This document shows positions 35,740 through 46,429 of a DNA stretch of 64,000 nucleotides, one piece after another. The notes under the pieces are model-generated. The model was not told the DNA's origin, ran no database searches, and worked only from the letters and a program-made list of their open reading frames with translations. Position 1 is the stretch's first letter. Every line of letters starts with the position of its first letter. This stretch comes from Patagioenas fasciata. Lineage: Eukaryota > Chordata > Aves > Columbiformes > Columbidae. The translations under genes were made by a program, and so were the position numbers. The stretch is taken from positions 84,599,549 to 84,663,548 of the forward strand of contig NC_092560.1 in NCBI RefSeq assembly GCF_037038585.1, given 5' to 3'.

Positions 35740-36230
35740 TGAGGGGCCTGTGGTGACATTTCCCATCCTTCGAAACAAATTCCTTGCATGGGAAGAGGAG
35801 TAAAGGGATTAGGGAGGGAAATGTCACCATCTGAGCTCGTCTTGGGCCGCGGTGCGAGGAGGCAGCTGAGGCTCTGCTGAATATTTAGCGCCTATTTGCG
35901 GCGCGCTGGGTTGAATATATCATCAACACATTACATTCAGCACCGGCACCGGGCGGGCACAGCCAGGCAAAAGGCTCAAAAAAAGCCTTTTGTGGATTTA
36001 AAGCTTTAAAACATGATGTCTATGAAAAACTGTAGATTAACTGCAATCCGAATGTGGACACGCTCGCTTAAACATCTCGGAGAAACTTAATCAAGGGAGT
36101 TTAAACCTTTAGTGCAATTCATGCATCCAATGTTTCGCCCTCCCAGGAAATCCATGGATGATTTATTTGCTGTTTGTTAAAATGATAGAAATTAACGCTA
36201 AAGTAATTTTATATTGTAGATAGGTAGAAG
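35740..36230. promoter_or_regulatory. Enhancer-like block with inverted repeats
   Basis: This block holds a 14-bp-arm inverted repeat (annotated separately), CAAAAGGCT/AGCCTTTTG at 35968-35976 and 35984-35992, and AT-rich words such as GAATATATCATCAACAC. CpG-rich words occur near 35845-35960. No ORF. Regulatory role inferred. Confidence 0.4.
35751..35829. repeat. 14-bp-arm inverted repeat, possible RNA hairpin
   Basis: TGGTGACATTTCCC (35751-35764) is the exact reverse complement of GGGAAATGTCACCA (35816-35829), separated by 51 bases. After one mismatch about four more pairs (UCCU with AGGG) can form inward. The total span, about 80 nt, is in the size range of pre-miRNA hairpins, but the continuous stem is shorter than usual. 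No known miRNA seed is recognised. Confidence 0.7.
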
Positions 36231-36479
36231 ATATATGAACGTTACAGGAGAAATGTAGCCTTCTAAAGAGGAATTAATTTAATAGGAAGGAAAAAACACG
36301 CAGATACAAAAATAAGGTGAACGCTGAGATTTTTCAGTCCGCAGAATATTTCAAGTTGAGTGTCTTCCCATACAAACAAATTGGGTTTTTTAGGTAAATA
36401 AACTAAACCTGGGAATGATTTATACTGATCTATTTCTCCAGGGGTGATGCTAATGGGGGTCTCTGCCCACCTCCACATT
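36231..36479. other. Unique non-coding sequence
   Basis: No repeat, RNA or exon recognised. Confidence 0.3.
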
Positions 36480-36960
36480 TATTCTGACACCCACCATGAA
36501 TTAGGAATAAAAGCATCTTAGCCTTGGTGACACCCGTTCAACCGAGCGACTCACCTGCACCCTCGGGGTGACGAGGACGCACCGAGGTCCCTGTCCTTCA
36601 TCGTTGTTATTATGAACGCTCGCTGTCATATAGTAAAATAATCACTAGTGTTCATAATGATCTCAATAATAGAGCACTGCTCATGCTGTTCGTTAACTGT
36701 TATTAATTATTAACAGTCACCAAGTGCCGCGTTCGCTCAGCTCCCATTTTCCCCACAGCCCAGAGCAAAACCAAAACTGTTGTGATTTATGTCGGTGAAT
36801 TGAGCAGCTTGTACAGACTTGATTTGACTGCGCTATAAATCAACTCCTGAGCGTTCTGTTCAGGAATGAACTCCTCGTTAACAGAATAAATATGTATTAG
36901 CGGATCAGACGTGGATAAGTTGTTCGGCGCCTTGCTCGCAGGGTATGATTCACATTGCTG
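36480..36960. promoter_or_regulatory. Enhancer-like block
   Basis: Contains ACTGTTA...TAACAGT, an interrupted palindrome at 36696-36717 centred on TTAATTA, plus TAAAATAATCACTAG and GTGATTTATGTCGGTG. Repeat-free with no credible ORF. Inference only. Confidence 0.4.
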
Positions 36961-38589
36961 CCCATAGGTTGGCTGCGTTTGTTCCTCTCGCACGCCGGTC
37001 ACCATTTTCACCTCCTGCTTTTCTTGGGGGGGCTTTGGGGGAGCAAAGCTGGTGGCAAGAGGACAGGGGTGGCACGGGGGACACGGCAAACCCATCTCTC
37101 ACCATCTGCAATCACCCTTTTCCTTCATACTGAGAGACAACAGAAGAGTTGATGTGTAGACTCTGCAGATCCACCTCCAAACTGACGTCTGCAAGCGCCA
37201 GAATTACAAGGTATAAGGCGTTTCTAATTTTAACTTCATCATATTATTCCAAAAATTAATAGAGATGGTTTTAATTGCTGCTGCTTCATTTCAGTCCCCC
37301 TAAATTACTTTTAAGTGATTTTTGTAAGGCTACTAACTCGTGGAGATGGGCAGACGTGGAGACACGGATGGTTGGAGGTCCGATGGTGCCCCAGGGAGGC
37401 AATCGACACAGCTGGGCTCCTTCAACTCATCTTCTCATCTTGGTGGCCCAAGACCCTTCTCCTGGGATGACAAAGCAGCTGGAAAGTCAACAAGGTCTCA
37501 GAGGGGGCACAACAGTCATGGATGGGGCCAACTCTGGACAAAATTGGTCAAAAGCCACAATTTTCCGAGGAGGAGAAACTCTGCCTTCACAATGAGCTTT
37601 TGCTTCCTTCAAGCTGGTTTGGTTTTGCTTCTTTGAAGCACTTGGACACCTTCCCATCTCCATAGAAAACACCTCCGAGATCTTTAAAATCGCAGCACGT
37701 CGGCTGCCGCACCTGCAAAGTAACAAGATATTAGATGCAGAATTTCAGCAGATGATGCTCTAAGAGGAACCCCAGCGTGAATCAGCAAGAACACGTGTTT
37801 TCCATGATAACAACTTAAACGAGTCTTTAATCTTCCACACACACGCAAAAGTCAAGCAACTCCCAGCCGTATCCATGCCGCAGAACAGCATTGGAAGAGC
37901 CGGCCTAAACTAACAAGCCAGAGAAATCCAATGCATGTTTTAAAATGTAATAATGAATTGAGTTCTCTCGTTTCATTTTCTCCAAATAAAGGGGAAAATT
38001 GTACATGGCAACTATGAAATCAAATATTGACTGTTCATTTTCTAGAAAATGGGCATTTCTTCTGTTTGTCACAAAGGATCTGGGGACCGCATCCCCATCC
38101 AGGGATGCCACTCAAACTGTAGGAAAAGTCTATACCTGACTATTCTCATAAAATAAACAGCTATTAACTGGTTTGAGGGAACAAACCAGGACAAAACGCT
38201 TGTATTTAGCCAGTTTTTGATTTGAAGCACCTTTAATTTTAAGCAAAGTGTGATGGGTGATACAACAACGCAAGGTTGGACCTCAAGGATGCGCAGAGGC
38301 CAAAATGCACTGAGCAGGTTGGCGTCTGTCTCCACCTTCTTTTGTGGGGGAAGACAGTGAATCCCCCGTGGATTCCTCTATAATATCCCCAACAGACTCT
38401 AAAGAAAATCAGATTTACCAAGCTCTTTGCGTGCGATGTATCCTTTTCCTTCCCCTCCTGAAGGCCGTTCGGCGGCCTTTGCTTTTCTTGAGGTTCTTGG
38501 CACAACGAGGAGAGGGGTCGGCGAGTTAACGAATGAGCCGTGTTCCACCTGGACAAGCCATCAAAAAGCTCATTTGACTTCATTGTGTT
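36961..38589. other. Unique non-coding sequence
   Basis: Nothing recognised. Overlapping frames of 98-106 codons at 37275-37636 in two phases have no domain and are considered chance. Confidence 0.3.
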
Positions 38590-39000
38590 GTAACCTTCCC
38601 TCTACAACTTGATCCGCGCCTCAATGATGGAAAGCACCGCTCCGATTCATAAAATATCTTACCGGGAGTAAAACTGATCTAATAGACCTATTTCTCATTA
38701 AAAAGGTCAATGCGGTGAACGTCGGATGCTGTATAACTGTCTGATTCAATTTAGCAGGTCAGGCTTCACTAATCCAATGCTCTGATTGGTCTGAATTCAT
38801 TTCTGCTGGGGAAAAAAAGGAAGAAAAGAAGCAATTTTCCAACAAACTGTCAGGATTATATACTCTAGCCCTATATTTTCACAAGGCATCACCAGCACGT
38901 TCATCAAAATAAATCCACCCGTTCCGCAAGACCGAGCAAAAGTTTCACGTTCAGAATTAATGCTCAGAATTGATAAACAAGATGTAAATCCCACCACGAA
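38590..39000. promoter_or_regulatory. Enhancer-like block
   Basis: Repeat-free, with GATCTAATAGACC, CTCATTAAAAAGGTC, GTCTGATTCAATTTAG and CACTAATCCAATGC words. Homeodomain-type cores cluster between 38640 and 38780. Inference only. Confidence 0.35.
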
Positions 39001-39331
39001 TTGAAATGCGGCTTTTTCTCAGCCAGAAGCAGCAAAAACCTTGGGAAGAAATAGATCCAAGCGTTGGGATTTGAAGCAGCGGATCATGTTTTGAAATGCG
39101 GTGTTGGGTGGTAGAGCAGCATCTCCCATCCAGCACGGGGGAGTTTTAAGCGCTCTTGGTTTATTTCTTATCTAAAATGTGGAAGCTTTTAATGGTTTGG
39201 GGGATTTGCTTTTAATTCGTGGTTTCTGTGGGTTTTTTGGATGGGTTTGGATCTGCTTTTCCATTTAGTGTCCAGGGAGGATCTGACAGAACATCCTCAT
39301 CCATTCCCCATTATAAGGAATGGGAATTTCT

Positions 39332-39433
39332 AATAGGAGCAATAGGAGCAATAGGAGCAATAGGAGCAATAGGAGCAATAGGAGCAATAGGAGCAATAGG
39401 AGCAATAGGAGCAATAGGAGCAATAGGAGCAAT
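39332..39433 (+). repeat. 9-bp tandem repeat x 11
   Basis: Eleven perfect AATAGGAGC units followed by AAT. Because 9 is a multiple of 3, the frame reads as an Ile-Gly-Ala repeat on the plus strand and poly-Leu on the minus strand. Those frames are artefacts, not proteins. Perfect identity between units implies recent expansion. Confidence 0.97.
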
Positions 39434-39439
39434 GTATTA

Positions 39440-39955
39440 GTGGGGGCTTTAAATGTCTGGAAGAATTTTGGACCCATCCATTAATGATTTGATAACTGAA
39501 AAATAAAATATGAATAAATCCTACACTATTTGTTATTAGTTAGGTGATAACAATCTTGTATTAATACCCTCCACATATGTTATTTAGTAGGTATCAGAAA
39601 TAGCTCTCTATCAGAGTATATCTATATTTCATATCAGCTATAGATCTAGAGATCATGGGGTGTTGCAAGCGGAAGAAAAGGAAGGGGGAGGAGGGGACCA
39701 CCATCAGTGTTGGCCAGCCAAGGGCCATTGTACTCCCAGCACAGCAGAGCGTCCTCCTCCCACGCTCTCACCAGAAAACACGTTGACCTTTCAGGTTAAG
39801 CCATTTTTAAATCTAAATATTTTCTAGTACATATCATGCAATAACATTTCCAAAAGGTCAAAATGGAAATGAAACCCTTCCGTTTTACCCAAGACAACTT
39901 CTTATAAATGAACCAAAACCTCCCTCTTTGTGGGTATTTTCTGTGTTTTCTTTCT
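39440..39955. other. AT-rich unique sequence
   Basis: 39475-39650 is AT-rich with CCATTAATGATTTGATAAC and ATTAGTTAGGTGATAAC. No known repeat. 39660-39955 shows nothing recognisable. Confidence 0.3.
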
Positions 39956-40412
39956 ACCTCAAAAATAAGCGCTAGCGTGATTCTTTTCAGGATTTTTGAA
40001 GATGCTCAAAATATAAGCCCTACCCCAAAAATAAGCCCTACCCCAAAAATAAGCCCTACCGTGATTTTTTTTCCAGGATTGAGGATGCTCAAGATGTAAG
40101 CCCTACCCCAAAAACAAGCCCTAGTGTGATTTTTTTTTTTAGGATTGAGGATGCTCCAAATATAAGCCCTACCCCAAAAATGAGCCTTGCGTGATTTTTC
40201 AGGGTTTTTGAGGATGCTCCAAAAATAAGCCCTAGCCCAAAAATAAGCCCTAGCCCAAAAATAAGCCCTAGCCCAAAAATAAGCCCTAGTCCCAGGTCAT
40301 TTTAAAAGTAAATTTAAACAGTGTCCAGACAGCTATACATGTAAAAAAGTAATAACTTTTGGAGCAAAAATTAACATAAGACCCTATCTTATTTTTGGGG
40401 TAGCGGGGTAGG
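39956..40412. mobile_element. Candidate non-autonomous DNA transposon
   Basis: The left end carries CCTCAAAAATAAG (39958-39970) and the right end CTTATTTTTGGGG (40388-40400), inverted copies with one mismatch. Between them lie repeated CCCCAAAAATAAGCCCTA-type units, organised into longer units with GTGATTTTTT and AGGATTGAGGATGCTC. The family name is not recognised with certainty. No transposase is present, so it would depend on one in trans. Confidence 0.6.
39968..40295 (+). repeat. ~18-bp minisatellite, AAAATAAGCCCTA units
   Basis: At least ten copies of ATAAGCCCTA, mostly in 18-bp units ending CCCCAAAA, occur inside the candidate transposon. Three are set in a longer unit of roughly 80 bp that also has AGGATTGAGGATGCTC-like sequence. 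The last four short units are head-to-tail and nearly identical. Confidence 0.85.
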
Positions 40413-42555
40413 AATTTAACCATTAAATTCCCTTTTCCCCCCAGTTCCTCATTAGATTTCCCAGTAAAATGCTGGTGTTACAGACTTCTCAGCCTGGAAA
40501 CGGTTTCCTTACTCTGTGGTGCCCGGGATCGTGGCTGCTGCTCCGCGATCGTTAATATTGGACCCGAGAGCCCCGGCGAGCGGCTCAAACAGCAGCAAGC
40601 CCAGAGCGTTTTGTGCCGGTTGGAGGAGAAATTGAACCTGATCCAGGCTAAAAACTGGAGAAAAGTGATATTTGAGCCACTATAACGCTTTCTGATACAC
40701 AGCTGAGTAGGAGTTGACTCTTCCTGGCCATAGTCTTGACGCCAACGCTGACATCTGGAACTTTATCTGTCCCAAAAATCCCACATATATCATACCTTGG
40801 CAGCATCTCTTTTGCTGCCACCCTTTCTTCAGAAATATCCCACCCTACACAAATCTCAGACAATGATTTTGATTAAAAACGTGAGACAATTAAGTGGATT
40901 GCAAAGGGTTTTGACCCCAAACTTGTCCTGGATTGATCCTTCTGATCTGGATGATGAGTTAAACTTCAGTTCTTTGGATGAACCCCGAATTACAAGTATT
41001 AATAAATACACTGCACCAAAATTATGTCTCAGACTTTTCACACTGATTCGTTATCTTATAGAAATAATAATTAAGCTCACACTTCTGGGTGAGCAGTCAC
41101 TTTGAAATCACGAGTGAAGCTGCTTCAAAATGCCTTTTGGGACGGGACATTTTCTCTTCCCAAAAAACGTTAAAGCAAATGGAAAATTTAACAAAATTGA
41201 CGTTCAACATATAAATTAAAAATATATATATTAAAGCACATAAGATTCAGTTCTAAGGACAGAACCACTGTGTTGTGCAAAGACACCACGACAGGCTGAG
41301 CTTCAGGAATGGGCTGAGATTTAAGGTGGGGAGAGATTCCCAGCACCCATCGGCCCAACACTCTAGGCTTAATTATTTCAATAGTCTCAGCTTAATTGTA
41401 CACGCAGGTTTTTCTGTCATAAAAGTGGTATCAAAGGGTCCCCTATATCTTCACCTTCATGATGCTTCTCACCTTCCCCTCCTGGTGTTCTCCCCAATGA
41501 TGAGAATCCCCATCAGGTCCTACAAGGGGAAGATCTTTGCTCACAGATCCTCCAAGAAGCCTCCAAAACTCTCACCAAAGCATCAAAATCAAATACAAAG
41601 GAGAATGAGAAGAAGAGAGGTGTCAAGAATTAAAATACAACAGTCACAGCTTCAATATTCTCAAATGAAACCTCTCCAGCAGGCAGTGCAATATTAAAAA
41701 TTAAATAGAAACAGCAAATTATCTCTAAGCTATTTGATAAACACGCATTATATTAATAAAACTCACCAGTAATCTGCACAGTAAATGAAAATAATGTTAA
41801 AGCAAAAGTAAATAAGACTTTTTCCCGTTTGTGTAGCAACAAGAAAGTGATGGGAAAAGGAGTTAGAAGGCAATCCTGGCTTTGGCTCTGGAAGGACAGA
41901 GCGCTGCCGCTTGGCTTGATGAACCATTTCAGGTTGTCCAGATTAAATTATGGGCTACGCTGAGATGAAGAGAAACTCCTCACAGGACCTCGCACAAGGC
42001 TGGAAAAGCCGTATTTTTGTTATTATTGTCAGGCTGTCAGAGAACAGCGTGTTTTGACCAGGTCTATAATACACAGAGATCCCATTAAGGAGAGCCAGAT
42101 GTGATGGATGTGTGCGCGATACCTACGGATAACTATTTACCAGATCAGAAAATCACCTCCAGTTCTCTAGAACAAAAACGCTACACGGAGACCAGGGTCA
42201 TATAACCCACCTCAGGCTCTTCACTGGAGATTTCTTCTCATACCACAGAGAAAATCAACCCTAAATCTCCTTTCCAGCAGGCGCTACGCTCGCAATCCCG
42301 GCTCCGTTTTCCAACGCAGACTCCCGCAGGATGGTAAATGGCAACTGGAGGTGGATATGAACACTTTCTCAAGCTTGCCAGTGGATGCTGAGGACGATTT
42401 CTCCTGCCAAACCATATTTTTCCCTGAACAGAAGGTAATTATTAGCTAAATCTTGCCCAAATGCTGCCATGGCAAGAAGGTCTCTGACAGAGAGAGGCTT
42501 AACATAAGAATTAACGGGTTGAGGGACATGCAATCGTGATCTTCAGGAGTCAGAG
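40413..42555. other. Unique non-coding sequence
   Basis: A CpG-containing patch at about 40520-40620 has GCGATCGTTAATATTGG. The rest shows nothing recognisable. The 140-codon frame at 41275-41697 has basic low-complexity content and no domain. Confidence 0.3.
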
Positions 42556-42960
42556 ATGATTCACAGCATGCATAAAATATATATGCATGTAACATATGGA
42601 ATTAAAATATATACACATAATATAAAGCTTAGATGCATTATTCCAAAGCAAAAGCACCGTGGTTGCTCTTGGTACATGGCACATGTACCAAGCTGCCTTT
42701 CACATCAACTTTGGGCATCAGGAGCCCCATGGAAAGGATTGTGGCCCAGCAGCATCCCATCACCTCTTTGTTCTTTATATATATATATATTTAACTGAAA
42801 TTCATATTTTTTCACCAGGTTTTCTGCCTATTTCAGCAGCACCTCCTCTTACCGCAGCACAGCGGCAGGGGCTGCTCGGAAATACTAAATATAATAACTG
42901 TAATAAGTTAATGAAATAACTACGAGCTCCGAAAAAATGTCTCTTTTGTTCCCAGCTCGC
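42556..42960. other. AT-rich sequence with short AT tracts
   Basis: Short TA runs near 42578-42625 and 42776-42790. No repeat family or gene recognised. Confidence 0.35.
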
Positions 42961-42966
42961 TCGGCT

Positions 42967-43018
42967 CTGTCAGCGCCAATCAGAAGCGAGTGATTGGCAG
43001 CAGCTAATTTAGCTGTCA
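42967..43018. promoter_or_regulatory. PBX/MEIS-type motif cluster
   Basis: Two CTGTCA (MEIS/PREP) sites at 42967-42972 and 43013-43018 flank an inverted pair GCCAATCA (42975-42982) and TGATTGGC (42991-42998). TGATTGGCAG differs by one base from the PBX-PREP consensus TGATTGACAG. CTAATTTAG adds a homeodomain-like core. All lie within 52 bp. Function inferred from motif arrangement. Confidence 0.45.
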
Positions 43019-44099
43019 GCTCATATCGTGGTTATCCAGGATTTAGTCCCATCAGCAGCGGTGCCACCACCACCCATGGTACCACGAGCTCTTCCAGGTA
43101 TTTACTGGTCGCTTTTTAATCACTTGCCTAAAGCTGGATCTCAAAGGTAATCAAGATATCAATGATTTTCATTTCTTGACGTGCTCTCACGCACAAGCAG
43201 CAAGAGAGCTGCCCGTGATGGAAAAGCAAAGGAGAAACGGGGAAAGTCCAGCAGATCCTTGAGCTCAGAGGCAATTTGGCTTGTCACAGATTAGATCTCC
43301 CGGGCTGCGCTGTCCCGTCAATGGGAATAAGCAGAAAATCAATAGCTGCCTTTTTAATTGTGGCGACGCTCATTCCTCACCCTGGCAGGGACTTGCGGGT
43401 CCCCAGGTGGTGGCAGAAGCCACCCAAGGGGGACACAGGGCTCCCCTTTTTGCTGAAATCCCCAATGCTCCATTTGCAGGCTCTCCAGCGAAATTTCTTT
43501 CAGAAAAATCACAAAATAGGGAAATATTACCCACAAGCCAAATAAACCCAGCTCAGGGCTGTAGCTTCACTGACGTCAAACTAGAAGAGCAGTGAGCGCT
43601 GGGGCCAATCGCTCCGTATTGGTTTAACTCAAACTCAGCTCATCGCCAAATTACTATGGAGTCAAACAACAATTTTGATGCTCAAAGGACTCCAATTCCT
43701 CTCTTAGGAGAGATTTTTCACCCAGGAAATCAGCACCTTGGTTAAGCTGAAGAACTTGAGCAGGACTGAGGAGCTGCTTCATCCGCTGTGCAAATCCATA
43801 AGCTTAACAAGGTGCTTCCTCACCTGGGGAGATTCAACCTATTTGCTCCTTTTCTTTGAGGACGTGGTTTTAAGGACTCCGGTCCTGTTGTCTTTCGGGT
43901 CTCTGCTATAAACACAGCTCTTAGGCCAGGCTGAAGAACAAATAAATACATATTAAAACTCTAAGGGAGTTAATACATGCCATAGGGACATGGTTTAGTG
44001 CTCTTCAGCACGATGGGAATGGAAACATCGAGAGAGGATCCCACATCACCGCACAACTCCGAGGTGACCAGGGAATTATTTCAAGGACCGCAGGCAAGT
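43019..44099. other. Unique sequence with a CRE word
   Basis: No repeat or exon recognised. A full CRE palindrome, TGACGTCA, lies at 43571-43578. Frames at 43276-43595 overlap in different phases and are not credible. Confidence 0.3.
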
Positions 44100-44400
44100 T
44101 CAGATGCTTGACCAACCTCTTGAATACATCATTTCCTAATGATATGATTGCATTAAAAATGCCATCAATTCAACCACTTTTGCTTCTAAGCCAAGCTGAC
44201 ATTGTATTAAATATTCAGCTAACTTCTCTTCAGCAAACAATTATCTCATTCAATGGCTTGATTCACTGATATCTTAATGACAGCCTCCCCTGTTGTTGTT
44301 TTTTTAATGTTTAAAATATGAAATAAATGAGCCCTGTCAGGCTGAAAATTCTGGGTAGGCTATAGTCGCTGTTTTCAATAAATAATGATGAGAAGTTTCA
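44100..44400. promoter_or_regulatory. Enhancer-like block
   Basis: Repeat-free, AT-rich, with CCTAATGATATGATTGCATT, CAAACAATTATCTCATTC and GATATCTTAATGACAGCC (the latter with a MEIS-like TGACAG). Inference from composition. Confidence 0.42.
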
Positions 44401-44938
44401 ATTTACCCATCAGCTGGCGTATCGCGTGACGAGGCTGTCATCTCCTCTCAAGCTTAAAAACCCATTCCTAGCCATCCTGATAACGTCCTTAAATATTGTG
44501 GTAGAGGCGTTGAAGTTGCTTTTTAAAAGTAAATCTTGCTCCATCAGTAAATGGGGGAAAAGAACCACAAGGGGATGAGGTGTTGGTGAAGAGCCCCATG
44601 TCCCAAAGAGCTGGGGGCTCCCGCTGATCCCAGATTTGTCATAACAATGCAAATATTACTTACTGCCCATGTGCTGTTCCAACAGGGGCTGTACGAGCTA
44701 CAACGGGAACAACCTGCAAAAATGAGAATGATCTGATGCCACAAATCGGCCTGAACCGTGACAACAATAGAGAAGTTTGTGCGCTGCAAACAGATGCCCC
44801 GGAGCATTAATTGCTCATCTGCAACACTAAGTTTCTGCCTTGTTATATACAAAGAGAAAAAAATACTTGAGTTTTGGTCCACACGCAGCTCATTGGCATC
44901 ATGTCAGGCAAATCTCTTTAGCTCTGGATTATCCTCAC
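44401..44938. other. Unique non-coding sequence
   Basis: No repeat, RNA or exon recognised; frames of 69-112 codons lack domains. Confidence 0.3.
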
Positions 44939-45704
44939 TTAATGAAATAGAACAAGGGCAAGCGTAGAGTCTTGAATCTGGGCAGGAACAACCCCAGGTT
45001 CCAGTGTAAGCTGGGGAATGAGCTGTTGGAGAGCAGTGAAAAGGGAGCTGGGGGTCCTGGGGCCAGCAGGGTGAGCATGAGCCAGCACTGGGCCCTTGTG
45101 GCCAGGAAGGTCAATGGGACCTGGGGTGGGTTAGAAGGGGGTGGTCAGTAGGTCAGAGAGGTTCTCCTGCCCCTCTGCTCTGCCCTGGGGAGACCACACC
45201 TGGAATCTTGTGTCCAGTTGTGGCCCCTCAGCTCCAGAAGGACAGGGAACTGCTGCAGAGAGTCCAGCGCAGCCACCAAGATGCTGAAGGGAGTGGAGCA
45301 TCTCCCGGGTGAGGAAAGGCTGAGGGAGCTGGGGCTCTGGAGCTGGACAAGAGAAGACTGAGGGGGGACTCATTCCTGGGGATCAATACGGAAAGGGGCA
45401 GTGTCAGGAGGATGGAGCCAGGCTCTTCTGGGTGACAACCAGTGACAGGACAAGGGGCAATGGGTGCAAACTGGAACACAAGAGGTTCCATTGAAAGATG
45501 AGAAGCAACTTGTTTGGGGTGAGGGTGTCAGAGCCTGGCCCAGGCTGCCCAGGGAGGTTGTGGAGTCTCCTTCTGTGCAGACATTCAAACCCGCCTGGAC
45601 ACCTTCCTGTGGAACCTCAGCTGGGTGTTCCTGCTCCATGGGGGGATTGCACTGGATGAGCTTTCCAGGGCCCTTCAACCCCTGGCACTCTGGGATTCTG
45701 TGAT
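44939..45704 (+). mobile_element. CR1 LINE, 5'-truncated, ~765 bp
   Basis: Near-identical to the copy at 26620 over its whole length, from TAATGAAATAGAACAAGGGC to CTTTCCAGGGCCCTTCAACC and GGGATTCTGTGAT. It keeps the same small features (GGTGGTCAGTAGGTCAGAGA). A few differences such as GACAACCAGTGACAGG show it is a separate insertion of the same subfamily. ORF2 relic frames are broken. Confidence 0.96.
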
Positions 45705-46000
45705 CTAGGCATCTTTTTTTAAAACACAAAATAAATATCAGCAGATTATATCAAAAGCCTCATCAGATTCCCATTGTCTTGGACGCGCCACAATCCAAAT
45801 GGTTTCAAAAGCAAAGCGCTACCTGCTGCTAGCGGCAGCGGCTGCCAGTCACCAGATGTCTGCCTTTTGTTGGCTACAACCGGTATCATTTTTGCAGGGA
45901 AAACATGAACGTTATTTTGATCCTGCGGAACCAGACGCGCCGTGGATCAATTCACAGCAAAAGGCCGTCCGCACCGACCAAAATCTTGGTTTAGTGGGAT
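45705..46000. other. Unique non-coding sequence
   Basis: No repeat or exon recognised. Confidence 0.3.
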
Positions 46001-46400
46001 GATTGGCTCTATTTAATTTAAACCTGTATTTATACTGAAAATTCAAATAATGCTCCCCTGCTTTGCATTTCAAAAAGAATCGCAGTGTTTATGAAATCAC
46101 TTTTGAGCCGCAATTACAGTTATTTGTCTCTGGGACACACAACATGTAATTGGGTCAACATTGTTAATGAGCTACTAGCATTATTGTTAATGAGCTACTC
46201 ATGTTAGTTTCAGTGTTTCATCCCCAGCAGGCGGCAAATACAGTATGTTAAGATAGATAATTATGTTAATGTGCCAAATATCCACAGACCAAAGAAGTCA
46301 TTAAAAATATTAAACAAAGAGGTTAAGTGAGACAATTGTGTGGAGCGAACTCTCTATTGCGATGAGGAAGGACCCGCAACACTCGGACATGGGGGTGTTT
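46001..46400. promoter_or_regulatory. Enhancer-like block with duplicated 17-mer
   Basis: ATTGTTAATGAGCTACT occurs at 46160-46176 and 46183-46199 (23-bp period). Around it are GCCGCAATTACAG, AACATGTAATTGGG, AGATAATTATG and CTTTGCATTTC. Repeat-free and without ORFs. A motif-duplicated enhancer is the favoured reading. Confidence 0.48.
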
Positions 46401-46429
46401 CCTCCTCGGTTTAGTTCAGGAATCATTTT

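Noticed and set aside
39219..39477. Ile-Gly-Ala repeat protein or poly-Leu protein
   Set aside because: Both frames are the trivial reading of a 9-bp tandem repeat.
26640..45704. Segmental duplication explaining the two similar CR1 copies
   Set aside because: Flanking sequences differ immediately outside both elements, and the first copy extends further 5' (AGAGACCTGGACAGG); independent insertions fit better.
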